Assembly: GCF_947500705.1 (NCBI RefSeq)
Contig: NZ_CANMSY010000006.1
Coordinates: forward strand, 124,001-188,000
Length of the DNA stretch: 64,000 nucleotides
Source of the DNA: an uncultured Brachybacterium sp.
Lineage (GTDB): Bacteria; Actinomycetota; Actinomycetes; Actinomycetales; Dermabacteraceae
Reading direction: 5' to 3'
Shown here: one piece after another, positions 36,813 through 46,125 of the stretch
Numbering within the stretch: the stretch's first letter is position 1
Layout: each line of letters opens with the position of its first letter
Position numbers and translations under genes: made by a program
The notes under the pieces: model-generated
The model's database searches: none
Told to the model about the DNA's origin: nothing
Seen by the model: only the letters and a program-made list of their open reading frames with translations

Positions 36813-38687
36813 GTGACCCCGAGCATCGCTGCCGACGAGGCGCGGGACATCCTTCCCGCCTCGACCCCCCAGGAGCGGCTCCGCAACTTCTGCATCATCG
36901 CGCACATCGACCACGGCAAGTCCACGCTGGCCGACCGCATGCTGCAGATCACCGGGGTCGTCGACTCCCGCGCGATGCGCGCCCAGTACCTCGACCGGAT
37001 GGACATCGAGCGCGAGCGCGGCATCACCGTGAAGAGCCAGGCCGTGCGCATGCCCTGGCAGGTCGACGGCGTGAACTACGCCCTGAACATGATCGACACC
37101 CCGGGGCATGTGGACTTCACCTACGAGGTCTCCCGCTCGCTGGCCGCGTGCGAAGGCGCGATCCTGCTGGTCGACGCCGCCCAGGGCATCGAGGCGCAGA
37201 CCCTCGCGAACCTGTACCTGGCGATGGAGAACGACCTCACCATCATCCCGGTGCTGAACAAGATCGACCTGCCCGGCGCGGATCCCGAGAAGTACGCCGC
37301 CGAGATCGGACAGCTCGTCGGGGTGGACCCCGATGACGTGCTGCGCGTCTCCGGCAAGACCGGCTTCGGTGTCGAGGAGCTCCTGGACCACGTGGTGCGG
37401 ACCCTCCCGTCGCCGCAGGGCGACCCCGAGGCCCCCTGCCGCGCGATGATCTTCGACTCCGTGTACGACACCTACCGCGGCGTGGTCACCTACATCCGGG
37501 TGATCGACGGCTCGTTGAAGGCGCGGGACCGCATCGACATGATGTCCACCGGCGCCCACCACGAACTGCTCGAGATCGGCGTGAGCTCTCCGGAGCCGCA
37601 TCCCACCCAGGGCATCGGCCCCGGCGAGGTCGGGTACCTCATCACCGGCGTGAAGGACGTGCGCCAGTCGAAGGTCGGCGACACCATCACCACCTCCATC
37701 CGCGGGGCGACCGAAGCTCTCGAGGGCTATTCGGACCCCAAGCCGATGGTGTACTCCGGCCTGTTCCCGATCGACGGCTCCGACTACCCGGTGCTGCGCG
37801 ACGCGCTCGACAAGCTCAAGCTCAACGACGCCGCGCTGCTCTATGAGCCGGAGACCTCCACCGCGCTCGGCTTCGGGTTCCGGGTCGGCTTCCTGGGGCT
37901 GCTGCACCTGGAGATCATCCGGGAGCGGCTCGAGCGGGAGTTCAACCTCGACCTGATCGCGACCGCTCCCTCGGTCGTCTACCAGGTCGTGATGGAGGAC
38001 GGCAGCGAGGTCGAGGTGCTGAACCCCTCCGACTTCCCCGTCGGCAAGGTCCGCGAGATCAGCGAGCCGATCACCAGGGCCACCATCCTGGTGCCCAGCG
38101 AGTTCATCGGCGCCGTGATGGAGCTGTGCCAGTCCAAGCGCGGGGTCCTCGGCGGCATGGACTATCTCAGCGAGGATCGGGTCGAGCTGCGCTACACCCT
38201 GCCGCTCGCGGAGATCGTCTTCGACTTCTTCGACCAGCTGAAGTCCAAGACCCGCGGCTACGCCTCGCTGGACTATGACGTCTCCGGCTCCCAGGTCGCC
38301 GATCTGGTGAAGGTCGACATGCTCCTGCAGGCCGAGCCGGTCGATGCCTTCAGCGCGATCGTGCACCGCGACAAGGCCTACAACTACGGTGTGGAGATGG
38401 CCGGGAAGCTCAAGAAGCTCATCCCGCGCCAGCAGTTCGAGGTGCCGATCCAGGCCGCCATCGGCTCCCGCATCATCGCCCGCGAGAACATCCGCGCCAT
38501 GCGCAAGGACGTGCTGTCCAAGTGCTACGGCGGCGACATCTCCCGTAAGCGCAAGCTGCTGGAGAAGCAGAAGGAGGGCAAGAAGCGCATGAAGAACATC
38601 GGGTCCGTCGAGGTCCCGCAGGAGGCCTTCATCGCCGCGCTCTCCTCCGACGAGGGCGACATGCCCAAGGACAGCAAGAAGAAGTGA
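36813..38687 (+). CDS. lepA: Elongation factor 4 (back-translocating GTPase)
   Basis: 624 residues from GTG 36813, chosen because GAGAGGA lies 9 bases upstream. The G domain has AHIDHGKST (residues 30-38), [16 protein letters not shown] and [10 protein letters not shown]. The LepA-specific C-terminal domain shows [47 protein letters not shown]-like segments around residues 535-580. A longer in-frame ATG at 36762 sits 6 bases after GACGAT and could be a leaderless start adding 17 residues. The stop overlaps the MOSC gene start. Confidence 0.96.
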   Translation: MTPSIAADEARDILPASTPQERLRNFCIIAHIDHGKSTLADRMLQITGVVDSRAMRAQYLDRMDIERERGITVKSQAVRMPWQVDGVNYALNMIDTPGHVDFTYEVSRSLAACEGAILLVDAAQGIEAQTLANLYLAMENDLTIIPVLNKIDLPGADPEKYAAEIGQLVGVDPDDVLRVSGKTGFGVEELLDHVVRTLPSPQGDPEAPCRAMIFDSVYDTYRGVVTYIRVIDGSLKARDRIDMMSTGAHHELLEIGVSSPEPHPTQGIGPGEVGYLITGVKDVRQSKVGDTITTSIRGATEALEGYSDPKPMVYSGLFPIDGSDYPVLRDALDKLKLNDAALLYEPETSTALGFGFRVGFLGLLHLEIIRERLEREFNLDLIATAPSVVYQVVMEDGSEVEVLNPSDFPVGKVREISEPITRATILVPSEFIGAVMELCQSKRGVLGGMDYLSEDRVELRYTLPLAEIVFDFFDQLKSKTRGYASLDYDVSGSQVADLVKVDMLLQAEPVDAFSAIVHRDKAYNYGVEMAGKLKKLIPRQQFEVPIQAAIGSRIIARENIRAMRKDVLSKCYGGDISRKRKLLEKQKEGKKRMKNIGSVEVPQEAFIAALSSDEGDMPKDSKKK

Positions 38688-39403
38688 GCATGGAGACCGG
38701 ACGCATCGCGGCGGTCTGCACCGTCGCCCAGCTCTTCCCCGTCGCGGCGAGCGGACTGATGAGCGGCATCGACAAGCGGCCCGCGGACGGGCCGGTGCGA
38801 CTGCTCACCCACGGGGTGCTCGGCGACGTGCAGGGAGACCGCGAGCATCACGGCGGGATCTTCAAAGCCGTCTACGCCTTCGCCCGGGAGACGCGCGAGG
38901 CGCACGCCGCCGCTCGCGAGCTCGAGCTGCCCGACGGGTCCTTCGGGGAGAACCTCGTGACCACCGGCCAGGACACCGACGAGACGGTGATCGGTGAGCG
39001 CTGGCGGATCGGCACCGCCGAGCTCGAAGCGACCTGCCCCCGCAACCCCTGTGGCACGTTCTCCGCCTGGATCGGTGACCGCCGCTGGGGTCGCCACTTC
39101 ACTGCCGAGGGCCGCTGCGGCGCCTATTTCCGGGTGCTGGTGGAGGGGGAGACCTCCGCCGGTGACGCGATCGAGGTGCTCCACCGTCCCGCGCATGGGG
39201 TCACCATCGGCGATGCCTTCCGCGGACTGAGCGCAGACCAGTCCCGTGCGCTGCTGGACTGGGCGCTGGAGAGCGAGACCGTGCTGTACGACACGCTCGT
39301 GGACAGTGCCCAGAACGTGCTGCGACGCGCTGATCAGGGCGCCGATTTCCCTGACCGGCTGCGCTCCACCGGGCGCGGGCTGGGATTGGGGATGGGCCTG
39401 TGA
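38684..39403 (+). CDS. MOSC domain protein (YiiM-like)
   Basis: 239 residues. [38 protein letters not shown] and [13 protein letters not shown] are the MOSC features; the Cys in CPRNPCG is the presumed sulfur or metal-contact residue. YiiM relatives reduce N-hydroxylated compounds using molybdenum cofactor, but that is only by analogy. GTG 38684 overlaps the lepA stop (GTGA); ATG 38690 is an equally possible start. The stop overlaps hemW. Confidence 0.85.
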   Translation: MSMETGRIAAVCTVAQLFPVAASGLMSGIDKRPADGPVRLLTHGVLGDVQGDREHHGGIFKAVYAFARETREAHAAARELELPDGSFGENLVTTGQDTDETVIGERWRIGTAELEATCPRNPCGTFSAWIGDRRWGRHFTAEGRCGAYFRVLVEGETSAGDAIEVLHRPAHGVTIGDAFRGLSADQSRALLDWALESETVLYDTLVDSAQNVLRRADQGADFPDRLRSTGRGLGLGMGL

Positions 39404-40548
39404 ACCCGCTGTCCGTCTACGTCCACGTGCCCTTCTGCGCCGTGCGCTGCGGGTACTGCGATTTCAACACCTACACCGCGACCGAGCTCGGCGGCGGCGG
39501 CTCCCAGGCGGAGTATGCGGACAACGCGATGCGGGAGATGGATCTGACCCTTGCCGCGGACCGCGCTGCCGGTTACGACTACGAGCAGGTCTCGACCGTC
39601 TTCTTCGGCGGCGGCACCCCGACGCTGCTGCCGGCCGACGACCTGGTCCGGATGCTCGAGCATCTGCGCACTCTGATCCCCCTGGCCCCGGACGCGGAGA
39701 TCACCACCGAGGCGAACCCGGACTCCGTCACCCGCGCCTCGTTGTCCCGCCTCGCCGACGGGGGCATCACCCGCGTCTCCCTCGGCATGCAGTCCGCCGT
39801 GCCCTCGGTGCTCGCGACGCTCGACCGGACCCACGACCCCGAGAAGGTGCCCCAGGCTGTGGCCTGGGCGAAGGAGGCAGGGCTCGACGTCAGCCTCGAC
39901 CTCATCTACGGCACCCCGGGGGAGACCCTCACCGATGTCGAGACCTCGGTGAAAGCCGCACTGGCCTGCGGGGTCGACCATATGTCGGCGTACTCGCTGA
40001 TCATCGAGGGCAACACCGCGATGGCCCGGCAGCTGCGCCGCGGCGAGCTCGAGGCCCCGGACCCGGACGACATGGCCGACAAGTACGAGCTGGTCGACGA
40101 CCTCGCGCGCGCTGACGGCCTGTCCTGGTACGAAGTCTCCAACTGGGCCCGCACCGAGGCCCAGCGCTCCCGCCACAACCTCGCCTACTGGCGCGGCACC
40201 GACTGGTGGGGGATCGGCCCCGGTGCACACCGTCACCGTGACGGGCTGCGCTCCTGGAACGTCAAGCACCCCAGCCGCTATGCGCGGATGCTCGCGGAGG
40301 GTGAGATGCCGGTGGCCGACGCTGAGCAGGTCGCCGCCGAGGACCGGCTGGTCGAGCGGATCATGCTCGAACTCCGGATCGCCGACGGGCTCGCCGTGGA
40401 GGTGGTCCCCGAGGAGAAGCGGGCGATGCTCGCGGTGCACCGTGAGCGCGGGCACCTGGACGCCGACGCCCTCGCCGGCGGCCGGGCTGTCCTGACTCGC
40501 CAGGGACGGCTGCTGGCCGATGCCGTGATCCGCGACCTGGTGCCCTGA
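39400..40548 (+). CDS. hemW: Radical SAM heme chaperone HemW (HemN-like)
   Basis: 382 residues. The radical SAM cluster motif is Cys13-x3-Cys17-x2-Cys20 in FCAVRCGYCDF; FFGGGTPTLLPADDL, ITTEANPDS, GMQSAVPSVLATLDRTH and DLIYGTPGETLTDV follow. True coproporphyrinogen dehydrogenase HemN has one more Cys right after the motif; here that position is Asp-Phe, as in HemW, which binds heme. GTG 39400 overlaps the MOSC stop by 4 bases. The lepA to hemW neighbourhood is common in Gram-positive genomes. Confidence 0.92.
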   Translation: MNPLSVYVHVPFCAVRCGYCDFNTYTATELGGGGSQAEYADNAMREMDLTLAADRAAGYDYEQVSTVFFGGGTPTLLPADDLVRMLEHLRTLIPLAPDAEITTEANPDSVTRASLSRLADGGITRVSLGMQSAVPSVLATLDRTHDPEKVPQAVAWAKEAGLDVSLDLIYGTPGETLTDVETSVKAALACGVDHMSAYSLIIEGNTAMARQLRRGELEAPDPDDMADKYELVDDLARADGLSWYEVSNWARTEAQRSRHNLAYWRGTDWWGIGPGAHRHRDGLRSWNVKHPSRYARMLAEGEMPVADAEQVAAEDRLVERIMLELRIADGLAVEVVPEEKRAMLAVHRERGHLDADALAGGRAVLTRQGRLLADAVIRDLVP

Positions 40549-40572
40549 GGCCTCTGCGGGCAGACTGCGGGG

Positions 40573-40953
40573 ATGGCACCGTCAGCGAAGCCCACCACGA
40601 CCGACGAGTACATCGCGGCGCTGGACGAGCCGGCTGCTGCCCGGATGCGTGAACTGCGGGCGCTGGCGCAGGATGCTGTGCCCGAGGCGAGCGAGGCCCT
40701 CAAATGGGGTTCACCGGCGTACCTGCACCCGCGCGGCACGATCCTGTTCGTCTGCAGCGCTCACCGCCGGCATGCGAACTTCACCGTCACCCCGAGCACC
40801 CGGGAGGCCTTCGCCGAAGAGCTCGCCGGCTACGAGACCGGCAAGGGGAGCGTCAGACTGCCCTATACGACGCCGGTGCCCACCGAGCTGCTGCGGCGGA
40901 TGATCGCCTATCGGAGGCGCGAGTTCGAGGTCGACGGCGTGAACTGGATGTGA
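40573..40953 (+). CDS. DUF1801 (YdhG/YdeI-like) domain protein
   Basis: 126 residues. PEASEALKWGSPAYLHPRGTILFVCSAHRRHANFTVTP and GKGSVRLPYTTPVPTELLRRMIAYRRREF match the DUF1801/YdhG fold related to frataxin-like or iron-chaperone proteins; the function in actinobacteria is unknown. It starts 24 bases after hemW and ends before a strong hairpin. Confidence 0.75.
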   Translation: MAPSAKPTTTDEYIAALDEPAAARMRELRALAQDAVPEASEALKWGSPAYLHPRGTILFVCSAHRRHANFTVTPSTREAFAEELAGYETGKGSVRLPYTTPVPTELLRRMIAYRRREFEVDGVNWM

Positions 40954-40960
40954 AGGCAGC

Positions 40961-41001
40961 ACAAGAGCCCCCGGGATCCTGGGATCCCGGGGGGCTCTTG
41001 T
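40961..41001. terminator. Bidirectional terminator hairpin
   Basis: Arm ACAAGAGCCCCCGGGATCC (40961-40979) pairs with its complement ending at 41001, with one extra G in the second arm and a 2-base loop. It lies 8 bases after the DUF1801 stop and between convergent genes. Confidence 0.88.
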
Positions 41002-41029
41002 GGTCACGACGCAGAAGGCGCCGAGAGCG

Positions 41030-41743
41030 TCACTTCACCAGGCGGATGTTGAACGGGTAGTTCCAGTACTCACCCTGGTTGGCCTTGACCGCGCCGATGA
41101 TCGAGAAGATCAGCTGCAGCAGGGCCGGCAGTCCGACCAGCGGGTACAGCGCCCAGCCGATTCCGAAGGAGAGCGCTCCGAAGATCGTGACCGCGATGGT
41201 CAGGGCGATCTGCGCGATCACCACGGCGATCGCACCGTTCAGGGCCTCCGCGGCGTGGAAGCGCACGAAGCGGTCGCGGTCCTTGTACATCACGAAGATG
41301 ATCAGCGGGCCGACCCAGCCGAGGAAACCCCAGCTGACCACGTGCCCGAGGACCACCGCGAGCTGCGAGAACATTCCCCACATGCGTGAGTCGGAGCGGC
41401 TCAGCGGCTGACCGGAGAGCGGTCCTTCATGGACGCCCTTGGTGCCGGGCATCGGCTGGTCGGGCTGCTCTCCGCCCGGCGCCCCACCGGGGGCGCCGTA
41501 GGGTGCAGCACCCGGTGCCTGGTAGGCGCTGTGGCCGGCAGGAGCGGGAGCCGGTGCTGCGAGGTGGGGGGCCTGCGTCGCGGGCTTGCCCGCGCTCTGT
41601 GCCGACGGTGCGCGGGAGGCGTCGGGACCGTAGGCGAAGGGGTCGTGCGGATGCAGGGCGGGATCCGAGGTGGGGGCGGCCTGCTCGGCGGGGGTACCCG
41701 GCTCGGTGCCGAACGGATCGTGCGGATGCGGAGTCTGGCTCAT
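41030..41743 (-). CDS. DUF4870 domain membrane protein with Pro/Ala-rich N-terminus
   Basis: 237 residues. The N-terminal half is low-complexity, Pro/Ala/Gly-rich and contains HPHDPF twice (HPHDPFGTEPG and HPHDPFAYGPD). The C-terminal 110 residues hold about three membrane helices: MWGMFSQLAVVLGHVVSWGFLGWVGPLIIFVMYKDRDRFVRFHAAEALN is the DUF4870 core. ATG 41743 follows AGAAGGA and was preferred to an in-frame ATG at 41791. Function unknown. Confidence 0.8.
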   Translation of the reverse strand: MSQTPHPHDPFGTEPGTPAEQAAPTSDPALHPHDPFAYGPDASRAPSAQSAGKPATQAPHLAAPAPAPAGHSAYQAPGAAPYGAPGGAPGGEQPDQPMPGTKGVHEGPLSGQPLSRSDSRMWGMFSQLAVVLGHVVSWGFLGWVGPLIIFVMYKDRDRFVRFHAAEALNGAIAVVIAQIALTIAVTIFGALSFGIGWALYPLVGLPALLQLIFSIIGAVKANQGEYWNYPFNIRLVK

Positions 41744-41866
41744 GGTTCCTTCTTCGTGACGGGCCGGTTCTCTGGCCGGCGACGGGCTCATGCGAAAAGC
41801 CTATAGAGCCGATCCGGCGGCGTCGGCGTGGCGTGCCGCCGCATCGCGCGGGGGATATCCCCCGGG

Positions 41867-42745
41867 TCAGGCGTGATCGACCGTCACGAAGTCGATGAGC
41901 TCCTCGATGCGGCCCGAGAGCGTCGGCTCGACGTCGGCATAGGAGCGGACGGTCGACAGGATGCGCTTCCAGCCCAGCCCGATGTCTGACTTATCCGCAT
42001 GGGGCCAGCCGAGCGCGGCGAGGGAGCCGACCTTGATATCGGTGCCCTTGGGGATGTGCGGCCAGGCGGTGAGGCCCACCCGGGCAGGCTTGACCGCCTG
42101 CCAGACGTCGACGTACGGGTGGCCGAGCACCGTGACATTGCCGCGGGCGCCGGGCAGCGCCATCACCTCGGCGGCGATCCGGGACTCCTTCGAGCCCTTC
42201 ACGAGGTGGTCCACGAGGATCCCGAGTCGGCGCCCGGGGGAGGGCCCGAACTCGCGCACGCGCTCGGCGAGGTTGTCGGCTCCCTCGAGCTGCTCGACGA
42301 CGATGCCCTCGATGCGCAAATCGTGTCCCCACACCTTCTGCACCAGCTCGGCGTCGTGGGTGCCCTCGACCCAGATCCGCGAGGCGCGGGCGGTGCGCGC
42401 CTTCGCCCCCGCGACGTAGATGGAGCCGGAGGCGGAGCGGGTGCGGCTCGGTGCCGCGGTCCTCGCGATGGCGCGGGTGAGCACCACGGGCCTGCCGTCG
42501 ATCATGAAGCCCGGGCCCAGCGGGAAGGTGCGGCGCACCCCGCGGCCGTCCTCGAGCTCGACGATCAGCTCCCCGGCGATCTTCTCCACCCGCGTCACCG
42601 CGCCGGTGAATCCGGTGGAGGCCTCCTCGGCGACCAGACCCCGCTGAGCGGGGACCTCGCGGGCCGCAGGAGGGCGACGATGATGGGCGGGCGGACCGGA
42701 GGAGAGCACGTCGCGGCCGTACCGGTCGGGGAAGTCAGCAGGCAC
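41867..42745 (-). CDS. DUF3097 family protein
   Basis: 292 residues from GTG 42745. The sequence shows FPDRYGRDVLS, ARTARASRIWVEGTHDAELVQKVWGHDLRIEGIVVEQLEGADNLAERVREF and PGRRLGILVDHLVKGSKESRIA, the conserved core of DUF3097. The WVEGTHDAELV...ILVDHLV pattern resembles a TOPRIM-like fold, which is my inference. Function is not known. It is divergent from hrcA, a conserved arrangement in actinobacteria. A longer start at GTG 42754 overlaps the putative -10, so the shorter one was chosen. Confidence 0.82.
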   Translation of the reverse strand: MPADFPDRYGRDVLSSGPPAHHRRPPAAREVPAQRGLVAEEASTGFTGAVTRVEKIAGELIVELEDGRGVRRTFPLGPGFMIDGRPVVLTRAIARTAAPSRTRSASGSIYVAGAKARTARASRIWVEGTHDAELVQKVWGHDLRIEGIVVEQLEGADNLAERVREFGPSPGRRLGILVDHLVKGSKESRIAAEVMALPGARGNVTVLGHPYVDVWQAVKPARVGLTAWPHIPKGTDIKVGSLAALGWPHADKSDIGLGWKRILSTVRSYADVEPTLSGRIEELIDFVTVDHA

Positions 42746-42752
42746 GCGCGAC

Positions 42753-42758
42753 ACCGTA
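42753..42758 (-). promoter_or_regulatory. Candidate -10 hexamer (TACGGT) for DUF3097 gene
   Basis: TACGGT on the minus strand is followed by 7 bases and GTG 42745, a leaderless arrangement with a GTG start. Confidence 0.35.
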
Positions 42759-42800
42759 CACCCGTGGCGAACACCTCCCCGCGCAGCGCGCCGGGACGCG

Positions 42801-42832
42801 TAGGATTGGCACCTGGCATGAGAGAGTGCCAA
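42801..42832 (+). promoter_or_regulatory. CIRCE operator with overlapping -10 upstream of hrcA
   Basis: TTGGCACCT (42806-42814), 9-base spacer, GAGTGCCAA (42824-42832): the exact CIRCE architecture, with 7 of 9 arm positions paired. This is the HrcA binding site. A TAGGAT hexamer (42801-42806) abuts it, so bound HrcA would cover the start of transcription and repress hrcA-dnaJ until heat shock. Confidence 0.88.
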
Positions 42833-42868
42833 TCGAGACAGCAACGATGGAAGCACGCAGCGCAGGAG

Positions 42869-43879
42869 GTGAGCGAGACGGACGCCCGCAAGCTCCAGAT
42901 CCTCGGCGCGATCGTCGAGGACTACGTCTCCACCCGCGAGCCCGTCGGCTCCAAGTCGCTCCTGGAGCGTCACGAGCTCGGCGTCTCCGCCGCGACGGTG
43001 CGCAACGACATGTCCCTGCTCGAGGAGGAGGGGCTGATCCATCAGCCCCACACCTCTGCGGGTCGCGTCCCCACTGACAAGGGCTATCGCACCTTCGTCG
43101 ACCACGTCGCCACGATCAAGCCGCTCTCCGCCCCTGAACGGCGAGCGATCCGCGCCCTGCTCGAGGACTCCGGCGACGTCGAGGAGCTGCTGGCCCGGAC
43201 TGTGCGGGTGCTCGCGCAGCTGACCCAGCAGGTCGCGATGGTGCAGTACCCGGCGCGCAGGCAGGCCCGGATCCGCCATGTCGAGCTGGTCAAGGTCGCC
43301 GACTCCCTGCTGCTGGTGGTGCTGATCACCGAGTCCGGGCGGGTGGACCAGCGCACCGTGCCGATCAATGCCGGCAAGCCCACCGAGTACTACACCGTGC
43401 TGCGCGATCAGCTGAACCGGGTCGTCGCCGGCCGCGAGGTCACCGATCTCGCCGCGCCGCTTGCCGAGTTCCTCGAGGCGCTCACGCCTCCGGAGCGCCC
43501 GGCGGCCGCCGAGGTCTCCGAAGCCCTCGCCGCGCTCGCGGCGACCAGGGCCGAGGGCCGGATCATGATGGCCGGCACCGCCAACATCGCACGCTCGGCC
43601 GAGGACTTCGCCCGGGACGTCGAGCCGTTGCTGGACGTGCTCGAGGAGCAGCTGGTGCTGCTGCGACTGTTCACCGAGATGCACGCCTCGCCGGGTGCCG
43701 TCGAGGTGCGCATCGGCACCGAGCTCCAGGACCGGGCGCTGCATCAGGCCGCGGTCGTCGGCGCCGGATACGGTGTCGGCTCGCATGTCGCGATCCTGGG
43801 ACCCAGCCGGATGGATTACGTCACCGGCATCTCCACCGTCCAGGCCATCGCCCGCTACGTCTCCCGCTTTCTCGAATAG
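42869..43879 (+). CDS. hrcA: Heat-inducible transcription repressor HrcA
   Basis: 336 residues from GTG 42869. Winged-helix N-terminus: DARKLQILGAIVEDYVSTREPVGSKSLLERHELGVSAATVRNDMSLLEEEGLIHQPHTSAGRVPTDKGYR-like sequence over residues 4-75, then the GAF-like domain with LVLITESGRVDQ and the C-terminal GAGYGVGSHVAILGPSRMDY. HrcA binds CIRCE and needs GroEL to fold. The start is uncertain: GTG 42869 fits homologues but lacks a spaced Shine-Dalgarno, and an in-frame ATG 42818 lies inside the operator. Confidence 0.94.
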   Translation: MSETDARKLQILGAIVEDYVSTREPVGSKSLLERHELGVSAATVRNDMSLLEEEGLIHQPHTSAGRVPTDKGYRTFVDHVATIKPLSAPERRAIRALLEDSGDVEELLARTVRVLAQLTQQVAMVQYPARRQARIRHVELVKVADSLLLVVLITESGRVDQRTVPINAGKPTEYYTVLRDQLNRVVAGREVTDLAAPLAEFLEALTPPERPAAAEVSEALAALAATRAEGRIMMAGTANIARSAEDFARDVEPLLDVLEEQLVLLRLFTEMHASPGAVEVRIGTELQDRALHQAAVVGAGYGVGSHVAILGPSRMDYVTGISTVQAIARYVSRFLE

Positions 43880-43984
43880 CCTCGGGCGGGCTCGGCGGTC
43901 TCACACCCGCCCCGCCTCCCATGCCTCTCGACGCCCCGTGCCCTCGGCTCGCGGCACCGACTCCCCGGTAAGGACCCCACTGCA

Positions 43985-45112
43985 GTGAACGACGATTACT
44001 ACGACCTCCTCGGCGTCTCCCGCGAGGCATCGACCGAAGAGATCAAGAAGGCATACCGCAAGCTCGCCCGCACGCTCCACCCGGATGTGAACCCGGATCC
44101 GGAGGCGGCCGAGAAGTTCAAACGGGTCTCCCAGGCCTACGAGACGCTCTCCAACGCGGACAAGCGTCGTCAGTACGACATGGGCGGCGGCCCGGGCATG
44201 GGTGGCTTCCCCGGCGGCGGTGGCGGGGCTGGCTTCGACTTCAACGACATCTTCGACATGTTCGCCGGCGCCTCCGGCATGCGCGGCCGCAACCAGGGCC
44301 CCGTGCCCCGCCAGCGCCGCGGCGGAGATGTGCTGCGCCGCGTGAAGATCGACCTGCGTGATGTGGTCTTCGGCACCGAGGAGAAGGTCTCCTTCCGCAC
44401 CGCGGTGCTGTGCGAGCGCTGCTCAGGCTCCTGCTGCGAGCCGGGCACCAGCCCCACCCGCTGCACCGCCTGCAACGGCTCCGGCCACGTCCAGCGGGTC
44501 GCGCAGTCGCTGCTGGGCCAGATGGTCACCATGGCGCCCTGCCCCACCTGCGACGGCCACGGCGATGTCATCGAGAGCCCCTGCTCCGGCTGCTCCGGTC
44601 ACGGCCGCACCGCCTCCGAGCGCACGGTGACCGTGCGGATCCCCTCCGGTGTCGAGAACGGCACCCGGATCCAGCTGCGCGGCGAAGGCGAGACCGGCGA
44701 GGCGGGCGGGCCGTCCGGCGATCTCTTCGTCGAGCTGTCCGTCTCCGATCATGAGATGTTCGAACGCTCCGGCGACGACCTGGTGACCACGATCGCGGTC
44801 CCCATGACCACCGCCGCGCTCGGCGCGACCATCCTGCTGGAGACCTTCGACGGCTCCCAGGATCTCGATGTCCGCCCCGGCTCGCAGCCCGGTGAGGAGA
44901 TCGTCCTGAAGGGACTGGGCGTCACCCCGCTGCGCCGCGAGCGCCGCGGCGACATCCGGGTGGTGCTCGATGTGGATGTCCCCACCTCGCTCAGCGACGA
45001 GGAGCGGGACCTGCTCCAGCAGCTCGCCGCCCTGCGCGGCGACGAGACGACGCGCCGCAGCAAGGGTCACGGCCCGTTCGCGAAGCTCCGCGAGCGCCTG
45101 CGCGAGTTCTGA
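43985..45112 (+). CDS. dnaJ: Molecular chaperone DnaJ (DnaJ2 type)
   Basis: 375 residues. J domain with HPD at residues 32-34 (LHPDVNPDP), a Gly/Phe-rich linker [20 protein letters not shown], a zinc-finger domain and two beta-sandwich substrate domains. Of the four CxxCxGxG repeats, three are standard ([24 protein letters not shown]); the first reads CERCSGSCC, with the last Gly replaced by Cys. It lies 105 bases after hrcA and is probably in the same CIRCE-controlled unit. GTG 43985, with AAGGA upstream. Confidence 0.95.
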   Translation: MNDDYYDLLGVSREASTEEIKKAYRKLARTLHPDVNPDPEAAEKFKRVSQAYETLSNADKRRQYDMGGGPGMGGFPGGGGGAGFDFNDIFDMFAGASGMRGRNQGPVPRQRRGGDVLRRVKIDLRDVVFGTEEKVSFRTAVLCERCSGSCCEPGTSPTRCTACNGSGHVQRVAQSLLGQMVTMAPCPTCDGHGDVIESPCSGCSGHGRTASERTVTVRIPSGVENGTRIQLRGEGETGEAGGPSGDLFVELSVSDHEMFERSGDDLVTTIAVPMTTAALGATILLETFDGSQDLDVRPGSQPGEEIVLKGLGVTPLRRERRGDIRVVLDVDVPTSLSDEERDLLQQLAALRGDETTRRSKGHGPFAKLRERLREF

Positions 45113-45131
45113 GCCGACGGGAGAGCACCTG

Positions 45132-45920
45132 ATGCCCACCACGCCTCCGGGCTTCCTGATCCTCGACGACGCCCTCGCCGCCGTCGTCATGGGCGATGCC
45201 CTCGTGCTGGCGGGCGACGAGGGCCGGCACGCCGCGAAGGTGGCGCGGATCGGGGTGGGGGAGCAGGTGCTGCTTACCGACGCCCCCGGCCGTCAGGTCC
45301 TCGCCGAGGTGACCGCCGCCCGCAAGGAGGCGCTGGACCTGCGCCTGCTCGCGGACCCCTCGCCCGCCGTGCAGCGCCTGCCCCGGCTGACCCTGGTGCA
45401 GGCGCTGGCCACCGGCGGGCGCGACGAGCAGGCTGTGGAATCGGCCACCGAGCTCGGGATCGACCGAGTCGTGCCCTGGATCGCGCGCCGCTCGGTGTCC
45501 GTCTGGCGCGGGGAGAAGCTGCGCAAGGGTCGCGCCAAGTGGGAGTCGACCGTGCGCGCGGCGGTCAAGCAGTGCCGCCGGCCCGGGATTCCCGCGGTCG
45601 GGGAGCCCGTGACCACCTCGCAGCTGGTCGCCGACCTGCGAGGACGAGTGGCCGACGGGATGCTGGTGCTGGTGCTGCACGAGCAGGAGTCCGTGGGAGT
45701 GATGAGCCTCGCCGAGGATCTGCGCGCCGCGAGCGAGGACGGTCTCGAGGAGATCCTCGTGATCGTCGGCCCTGAGGGCGGCATCGATCCCGAGGAGCTC
45801 GCTCAGCTGCGCGAGACGGGTGCCCGCTCCGTGCTGCTCGGCCCCGAGGTGCTGCGCTCCTCGACCGCCGGCCCCGCCGCGATCGCCGTGCTCAGCGCGC
45901 TGCTGGGTCGCTGGGGCTGA
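45132..45920 (+). CDS. rsmE: 16S rRNA (uracil(1498)-N3)-methyltransferase
   Basis: 262 residues, SPOUT methyltransferase with a PUA-like N-terminus. LVLAGDEGRHAAKVARIGVGEQVLLTD is the N-terminal region; LVQALATGGRDEQAVESATELGIDRVVPWIARRSV the substrate part; VIVGPEGGIDPEEL and VLLGPEVLRSSTAGPAAI the SAM-binding knot. It methylates U1498 in helix 44. ATG 45132 begins 19 bases after dnaJ with GGAGAG upstream; the hrcA-dnaJ-rsmE order is conserved in actinobacteria. Confidence 0.94.
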   Translation: MPTTPPGFLILDDALAAVVMGDALVLAGDEGRHAAKVARIGVGEQVLLTDAPGRQVLAEVTAARKEALDLRLLADPSPAVQRLPRLTLVQALATGGRDEQAVESATELGIDRVVPWIARRSVSVWRGEKLRKGRAKWESTVRAAVKQCRRPGIPAVGEPVTTSQLVADLRGRVADGMLVLVLHEQESVGVMSLAEDLRAASEDGLEEILVIVGPEGGIDPEELAQLRETGARSVLLGPEVLRSSTAGPAAIAVLSALLGRWG

Positions 45921-45989
45921 GCTGCCCAGCGCGTCTGCTGCGCCCACCCGCTGCCCTGGCTCGACCTCGTCGCCGCGCCGGCAGCAGAA

Positions 45990-46041
45990 CGCCGAGAACA
46001 CTGATTCCTGCCGGATATGCAAGGAATCGGTGCTCTCGGCG
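45990..46041. terminator. 20-base imperfect inverted repeat between convergent genes
   Basis: CGCCGAGAACACTGATTCCT (45990-46009), a 12-base loop, then AGGAATCGGTGCTCTCGGCG (46022-46041); 18 of 20 positions pair. It lies 69 bases after rsmE and 84 bases from the stop of the FMN reductase gene. Likely a bidirectional terminator; its low-GC core and length resemble the other intergenic palindromes here. Confidence 0.65.
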
Positions 46042-46125
46042 CTGGTCACCCGGTGTGTCCGGACGGCTCGGGAAGGCACTGTGGGCTAGGGGCGCCCGGC
46101 TCACCCGGCACGCCCGGGAAGACGG

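Noticed and set aside
40573-40953. Gene considered as a frataxin homologue
   Set aside because: The sequence matches the DUF1801/YdhG pattern; an iron-delivery function is not supported by anything visible.
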